From the NCBI RefSeq assembly GCF_027563345.1, contig NZ_JAMKBK010000014.1: a DNA stretch of 64,000 nucleotides. One strand, given 5' to 3'. The stretch is from Psychrobacillus psychrodurans (GTDB taxonomy: Bacteria > Bacillota > Bacilli > Bacillales_A > Planococcaceae). Position numbers and translations under genes: made by a program. The notes under the pieces were generated by a model. It saw only the letters and a program-made list of their open reading frames with translations. It had not been told where the DNA came from and ran no database searches. Shown piece by piece: positions 60,421 to 64,000 of the stretch (its first letter is position 1; every line of letters starts with the position of its first letter).

Positions 60421-60502
60421 TATTCAACGAAACTGCGGTGTTAGTTCAATAAGAAAAAATGTTTCACCCTTCTTGAAGAAAAGCACCTGTTACTTGAAGA
60501 AG
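60421..60502 (-). repeat. Dispersed repeat, type A
   Basis: TATTCAACGAAACTGCGGTGT, TAGTTCAATAAGAAAAAATG, TTTCACCC/TTCTTGAAG hairpin region and AAGCACCTGTTACTTGAAG, 30 nt 3' of the gene at 60532. Confidence 0.85.
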
Positions 60503-60531
60503 GCAGTTCAAATATAGAGATTAATTTCTAA

Positions 60532-60750
60532 TCACATAAATAAAAATAGAACGATTACACTACCCCATTGTACAGATGCAAGCAACAAAATAGTTTCTAT
60601 CACATAATTAGGATCACTTAAAAGCAAAATCATACTTACAGGAACCAATAGGATAGATATAAAACCTGCTATAATAAAACACCTATTAAAGACTGCGGAC
60701 ATAAAAATAATAAAAATGATATTAATTAAAGGATTTTTAAATAACGTCAT
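60532..60750 (-). CDS. Small membrane protein coupled to an XRE regulator
   Basis: 72 residues, two or three helices (NPLINIIFIIFMSAVF, IIAGFISILLVPVSMILLL, LASVQWGSVIVLFLFM). It overlaps the upstream regulator by 4 nt (ATGA), a common XRE-plus-membrane-protein pair in Bacillales. Function unknown. Confidence 0.75.
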   Translation of the reverse strand: MTLFKNPLINIIFIIFMSAVFNRCFIIAGFISILLVPVSMILLLSDPNYVIETILLLASVQWGSVIVLFLFM

Positions 60751-60953
60751 TTTCTCTTGCTCCCTTCAAAATCAAATATTTCTTTAATTGATTTATTAAA
60801 AAGTTTTGCTAAATCGTATGCTAACCAAATGGATGGATCGAATTTGTTCTTCTCAATCGCATTGATAGCCTGACGTGAGACATTTACTTTTTCTCCTAAT
60901 TGTCCCTGAGTTAGCCCGTATAATTCCCGTAATTCTTTTACTTTATTTATCAC
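60747..60953 (-). CDS. XRE family HTH regulator
   Basis: 68 residues, one HTH_3 domain: VKELRELYGLTQGQLGEKVN, VSRQAINAIEKNKFDPSIWL and AKLFNKSIKEIFDFE. GTG start at 60953. Very similar in plan to YozG/Xre-like repressors of small DUF membrane proteins; it probably autoregulates the operon. Confidence 0.92.
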   Translation of the reverse strand: MINKVKELRELYGLTQGQLGEKVNVSRQAINAIEKNKFDPSIWLAYDLAKLFNKSIKEIFDFEGSKRK

Positions 60954-60994
60954 TGATATTCCTCATTTCGTGTAAGGTTAACTTTACACTTACT

Positions 60995-61056
60995 TTATAA
61001 AAAGCTACCCCTAAAGGCAGTCTCTTGTTCTGCTAAAGCACTCGTTACTTTAAGTA
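60995..61056 (-). repeat. Dispersed repeat with AGCTACCCC hairpin
   Basis: TATAAAAAGCTACCCCTAAA, GGCAGTCTCTTGTTCTGCTAA and AGCACTCGTTACTTTAAG. It lies just 3' of the gene at 61069. Confidence 0.7.
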
Positions 61057-61068
61057 TAATGTTTTACA

Positions 61069-61284
61069 TTAATGAGATTTCGTTTTGATAATACGTTCAC
61101 TAATAAACCCCACTAACACCCCAACACCGAATGGTAGTAGAGCAATCTCAATATGCGAGAGTGAAATTTTAAATATAAGAAAATCTATATCAGCTATAAA
61201 GCCTATTATATATAGTAATATCATAGTACCAAATGAAGCCGTTAACGGAATCCAAAAGGACTTACTCACTACTCCACATCCCAT
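61069..61284 (-). CDS. Small membrane protein
   Basis: 71 residues with two helices (FWIPLTASFGTMILLYIIGF, IEIALLPFGVGVLVGFI) and a basic C terminus. ATG 61284 or GTG 61269 (next to GTGGAG) could start it. Unknown family. Confidence 0.6.
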   Translation of the reverse strand: MGCGVVSKSFWIPLTASFGTMILLYIIGFIADIDFLIFKISLSHIEIALLPFGVGVLVGFISERIIKTKSH

Positions 61285-61296
61285 TCACGAAATTAA

Positions 61297-61330
61297 TTGC
61301 TCAACTAATGCACTCGTTAGTTGAATAAGA
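61297..61330 (-). repeat. Dispersed repeat core, solo
   Basis: ATTGCTCAACTAATGCACTCG then TTAGTTGAATAAG, adjoining the stop of the gene at 61331. Only the palindromic core, with no middle block or hairpin. Confidence 0.75.
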
Positions 61331-61813
61331 TTATCGATTTATTTTGAGGAGGAATACTCTCAAAGTTTCTCCTTCTACGACTTCCTCCATTTGCTCGTCA
61401 TCATTTCTAACCTCTTCAAATGGAAAGCCATCGTGATATGGAAATCTTAGAAAATCTTCAATAATAGACTCAAGTCTATTTGTAATTTCTATTTCACATC
61501 CGAATGGTAGGGCGGTGTCATAATCCGATATTAAATTAAACTTTATTTCTGCCGATTGCCAATCGAACCAAATATAGAAGAGCATTCCATCTCGGTTATT
61601 TGAACTGCTTATTTGCTCTTGTCTGTTCATTATCACTCTTTGAAAAAAACCTATGAAATCTTCCAATAATATCTTAGTAGCTAATTCCTTGCTAATAGAA
61701 ATTGACCATGTGTTGTTTGTTGTTTCTTCAGCTAGGTCTTGCAGACTCTCACCAATAAACAGAGGGTCAACAACTATTTTTTAAAGGGAATGAAAAAACT
61801 CCTTTTTATCCAT
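61331..61813 (-). pseudogene. Unknown gene with a nonsense codon at position 11
   Basis: AAGGAGAAATT precedes ATG 61813, and the frame reads MDKKEFFHSL then TAA at 61781-61783. The same frame continues KIVVDPLFIGESLQDLAEET ... to ...VVEGETLRVFLLKINR, with no further stop to 61331, so a single substitution breaks a 160-residue gene. Reinitiation at the in-frame TTG 61666 would give a 111-residue product. Unknown cytosolic family with a Trp-rich centre (YIWFDWQSAEIKF). Confidence 0.7.
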
Positions 61814-61869
61814 AATTTCTCCTTCTTCACACAGCATTTTATCAAACTCATTTTACTATACTTATTGAA

Positions 61870-62149
61870 CTAACCTCCCTCTATAAACATTGAAGTATCA
61901 ACGATTTTCATCACTTCGTGATGTGAGAAAAATTATTTTTCTATTAACAAATAAACATAGATTTGAATTTCTTGTTTTTATTACCAAGAAGAGCGTACGC
62001 TTCGCTAAAACTAATGGAAAACATTAGCTTTTCTTACCCATTATTTGATGCACAATGGATCTCTGCGATGCTTATGATGACGTACCCTCCCATGTCTCTT
62101 AGCGTCAGTGCGCTTACATTCCTTCGTTCGGTCTATTCATAAGGCAGAG
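61870..62149. other. Unexplained GC-richer spacer
   Basis: No open frame on either strand, no match to the dispersed repeat. It contains TCATCACTTCGTGATGTGA (hairpin) and AAAACTAATGGAAAACATTAGCTTTT split as ACTAATG/CATTAGC arms, then a higher-GC segment (CGTACCCTCCCATGTCTCTT, GCGTCAGTGCGCTTACATTC). It may be a decayed RNA gene or element. Confidence 0.4.
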
Positions 62150-62203
62150 GCCTGCTGCCGCGTTAGTTAAATAAAAAAAGCCGCCCGTAAAAGAACTGTT
62201 GGC
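62150..62203 (-). repeat. Dispersed repeat core plus terminator
   Basis: CTGCCGCGTTAGTTAAATAA, then AAAAAGCCGCCCGTAAAAGAA / GTTGGC. It directly follows the GNAT stop codon at 62204. The hairpin is weaker than type A. Confidence 0.65.
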
Positions 62204-62971
62204 TTAATTACTTATATATTTATAATACGATTCTGTTTCAGCCTTAATTGAACACCCATTTTTTAAAAATACTTTTTGCATTTTTTTATTGGTCTCATGT
62301 GTAATTCCTATGTAATAGGTCGCTCCAAATTCTTTTAGAAAATTCATGGACTGATAGTGAATAGATATACTATGTCCTTTCCCTCTCTCTTCAGGTAAAA
62401 TCCCAAAATAAAATAACCTTCCTTCGTCTACAGTGCCACGTTCTATATGGGGGATAGATATGCCAACGGGTTTGTCTTCTAAGTAAATGACATTACAAGA
62501 TTTACTCCAATTCTCCCCTATTTCATTTTTCACTGAGTTTAGATGTTCATCCATTGTAAGTGAAGTTGGGGAGTTTTCAGACGCATACATACATTTCTCC
62601 CAAATTTTCTTAAACTCATCTTCCGATATATTATAGTCACTTAATGATTGCCAATCGTACCCTTTTTTATTGTTATTAATATCAATTAAGTCTCTAAATA
62701 CTTCAACTTTTGAAGCATACTTTTCAAATCCCAAATTAATTAGCATTAGCGAAAGAAGCAAATAGTGTTCCGAAGTTCTGTTAATTAAAGCACTAATTCT
62801 GCTAAGTTTATTTTGTATAGCAAATTCATTTAAAGTATTTATCTTATCTTTCCAGTTATTATGATCAAAGACCGCCCTCTCTCTTTCTTCTATTCCAATA
62901 TACTGAGGCATGCCATCTATTACTTTAAATGAACCTTTAAAAAGGTTTTCCACCATAGAAATTTGAGACAT
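62204..62971 (-). CDS. GNAT family acetyltransferase (tandem-domain)
   Basis: 255 residues: a degenerate N-terminal GNAT-like half and a C-terminal GNAT core with FYFGILPEERGKGHSISIHY (acetyl-CoA loop ERGKGHS) and THETNKKMQKVFLKNGCSIK. GGGTGAAAGGGTGAATGTATA precedes ATG 62971. Substrate unknown. Confidence 0.87.
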   Translation of the reverse strand: MSQISMVENLFKGSFKVIDGMPQYIGIEERERAVFDHNNWKDKINTLNEFAIQNKLSRISALINRTSEHYLLLSLMLINLGFEKYASKVEVFRDLIDINNNKKGYDWQSLSDYNISEDEFKKIWEKCMYASENSPTSLTMDEHLNSVKNEIGENWSKSCNVIYLEDKPVGISIPHIERGTVDEGRLFYFGILPEERGKGHSISIHYQSMNFLKEFGATYYIGITHETNKKMQKVFLKNGCSIKAETESYYKYISN

Positions 62972-63029
62972 TATACATTCACCCTTTCACCCTTTATTCT
63001 TATTATTTCAATATTATTTTAAAAATACC

Positions 63030-63170
63030 TTCTTCAACTAAACTGCACCTTTAGTTTAAGTGTAACATTTCACAAGGGATCGACGAAATCCACTTGATGT
63101 TTTGGACGTAAAAAAGGACCATCGAAATGATGGTCTCGTTTAGCTAAAGCTCCCGTTTGTTTAAGTGTAT
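63030..63170 (-). repeat. Dispersed repeat, type B, reference copy
   Basis: TTCTTCAACTAAACTGCACC, TTTAGTTTAAGTGTAACATT, TCACAAGGGATCGACGAAAT, CACTTGATGTTTTGGACGTA, AGGACCATCG/ATGATGGTCT hairpin, then TTTAGCTAAAGCTCCCGTTT, GTTTAAGTG. The minus-strand hairpin is followed by TTTTTTAC, so this type also has terminator capacity. It lies 45 nt 3' of the gene at 63215. Confidence 0.85.
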
Positions 63171-63214
63171 TTATTCACATAGAACTATCCAAAATAGTTC
63201 TATGTATGCAAGTT

Positions 63215-63556
63215 CTAATAATCTAACTGCTTTAAGCTCAATAATAAACCATCATCTGTAATCTTTTTAACCTTGAATGAATTTAACTTTCTGTCAATTT
63301 TTTTATCCATTTTATCTGCATTACTGAATGAATTTATTACTGCATCTATTGCATAATTAAGAATTGATAACACACCTGCACTTCCTAATGCCACTCCTAT
63401 ACTTTCGTTCTCTGGAAGATGAGTATCCATAATCTTTCTTACTTCTTTATAATAGTCTCCTTTAATAAGGATATATTCAGATTTTGCCTCTAAACCTGCT
63501 AATAACTCAGTTCGATTATGTGCTTCATAAGCTTCTATACCATTCACTTTGTACAT
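63215..63556 (-). CDS. Hypothetical protein with a central hydrophobic patch
   Basis: 113 residues: MYKVNGIEAYEAHNRTELLA, a glycine-rich hydrophobic stretch (VALGSAGVLSILNYAIDAVI) that could be a membrane segment, and a basic C-terminal half (KKIDRKLNSFKVKKITDDGL). ATG 63556 lies 6 nt after AGGTGG. Followed by a type B repeat. Unknown family. Confidence 0.65.
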   Translation of the reverse strand: MYKVNGIEAYEAHNRTELLAGLEAKSEYILIKGDYYKEVRKIMDTHLPENESIGVALGSAGVLSILNYAIDAVINSFSNADKMDKKIDRKLNSFKVKKITDDGLLLSLKQLDY

Positions 63557-63645
63557 AAAAATCCACCTTTCAAGTGTCATAATAATCAACTCATAATAAT
63601 ATACGAATATAAACAAACTAAAATTCCGCTTTTTTCTAATTTTAT

Positions 63646-63727
63646 TTATTCGACTAAACTGCTTCTTTAGTTCAATAAGAAAAAGGCTTTACCCCTTCTT
63701 GAAGTACAGCATCCGTTAGTGCAACAA
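63646..63727 (-). repeat. Dispersed repeat, type A, reference copy
   Basis: TTATTCGACTAAACTGCTTC, TTTAGTTCAATAAGAAAAAG, GCTTTACCCC/TTGAAGTACAGC hairpin arms, then ATCCGTTAGTGCAACAAC. It shows the full modular order: palindromic core, A-run, hairpin, second core. On the minus strand the hairpin is followed by CTTTTTCTTATTG, so it is a terminator. Confidence 0.92.
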
Positions 63728-63789
63728 CCTCCATCTATTATTAAAACCCAGTTAACCTTTAAAACCTACAATCATTTTAAAGGACTTTC

Positions 63790-63823
63790 TTCTTCAACTA
63801 AACTGCTGCTTTAGTAGAACAAG
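63790..63823 (-). repeat. Dispersed repeat core
   Basis: TTCTTCAACTAAACTGCTGC, TTTAGTAGAACAAG; solo core 3' of the partial gene at the right edge. Confidence 0.75.
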
Positions 63824-63850
63824 CTAAAAGAGCCGCATTTCGTGTATTCT

Positions 63851-64000
63851 TTAATCCCAACAGTTGAAAATTACTTCACCGATTGAACGGGGTTGCCAAT
63901 AGGCTGCTTGTCTCAACTCCACTTCTTCTAAATTATGTTCCATTTTGGAGAATGGTAAATTTAATTCTTTTTTTGTGAGGACAGTATAATATTCTCCGAA
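63851..64000 (-). CDS. C-terminal part of a hypothetical protein (runs off the window)
   Basis: The frame entering from the right edge reads EYYTVLTKKELNLPFSKMEH, NLEEVELRQAAYWQPRSIGE, VIFNCWD and stops at TAA 63851. Its ...AAYWQPRSIGEVIFNCWD end is family-like, but the rest is outside the window and I cannot name it. A repeat core follows 28 nt after the stop. Confidence 0.6.
   Translation of the reverse strand, partial: FGEYYTVLTKKELNLPFSKMEHNLEEVELRQAAYWQPRSIGEVIFNCWD

Noticed and set aside
16436..63823. CRISPR array
   Set aside because: The repeats are spaced by whole genes of varied length, differ in sequence and contain hairpins with U-tracts; no short regular spacers and no cas genes were seen.
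16436..63823. Classical integron with attC sites
   Set aside because: The core GTTAGTT does not fully fit GTTRRRY, no intI gene is present in the window, and units contain several exceptions (plus-strand genes, two-gene units). Kept only as a hypothesis.

Overview
The window is AT-rich Gram-positive DNA with strong AGGAGG-type ribosome binding sites, many TTG/GTG starts, lipobox lipoproteins and Bacillus-type families (CsoR-CopZ-CopA, YoaP, YolD, DUF4306, DUF2812/PadR, DUF3139). It fits a member of the Bacillales, most likely Bacillaceae or Planococcaceae (Caryophanaceae: Lysinibacillus/Psychrobacillus-like). The species cannot be fixed from sequence alone. No rRNA, tRNA or CRISPR was seen. 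About nine tenths of the genes lie on the minus strand.

Region 1 (1-15 kb) is a metal and sulfur-stress block with ordinary genes. It holds a TusA-like sulfur carrier next to a CstR-type persulfide sensor with both diagnostic cysteines, a luciferase-like monooxygenase, an HxlR regulator, an Lrp regulator divergent from a cysteine hydrolase, two MFS exporters, and a half-size siroheme/4Fe-4S protein. A complete copper operon set (csoR, copZ, copA) is followed upstream by a DUF326 Cys-rich copper-binding protein. At least six GC-cored inverted repeats of the ATACC-n-GGTAT type mark CsoR/CstR operators. An intact IS3-family insertion sequence with a programmed -1 frameshift site lies at 13.66-15.03 kb.

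Region 2 (15-64 kb) is an accessory array of short single-gene units, nearly all on the minus strand: seven GNAT acetyltransferases, two DinB proteins, P-loop kinases, HAD phosphatases, an isochorismatase-like hydrolase, NIPSNAP, HIT, CPBP protease, M23 peptidase, polysaccharide deacetylase, lipoproteins and many small membrane or unknown proteins. The units are separated by a dispersed modular repeat. Its ends share a palindromic core (CTAAACTGC-n-CCGTTAGTT-n-AATAAG). Its middle is one of three types: A, a hairpin plus U-tract that works as a minus-strand terminator; B, a distinct block of about 100 nt; C, a block of about 160 nt that in one copy adjoins an IS110 transposase remnant. The repeat usually sits just 3' of a gene, so the layout looks like an array of gene cassettes. 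No integrase is visible and the core does not fully match attC.

The array is decaying. I reconstructed at least fourteen broken or partial genes, including a carbonic anhydrase stub, a NUDIX remnant, DUF3139, DUF3953 and DUF4279 genes, a GrpB-like tail, a gene broken by an exact 14-bp tandem duplication, and several with a single frameshift or nonsense codon.

Regulation that can be read from the sequence includes CsoR/CstR operators, paired direct repeats in front of a padR-DUF2812 operon, an ArsR-oxidoreductase pair, and a translational attenuator (17-codon leader peptide plus a hairpin covering the Shine-Dalgarno) in front of a plus-strand MFS exporter at 39.2-40.5 kb, the arrangement known from inducible antibiotic-resistance genes.
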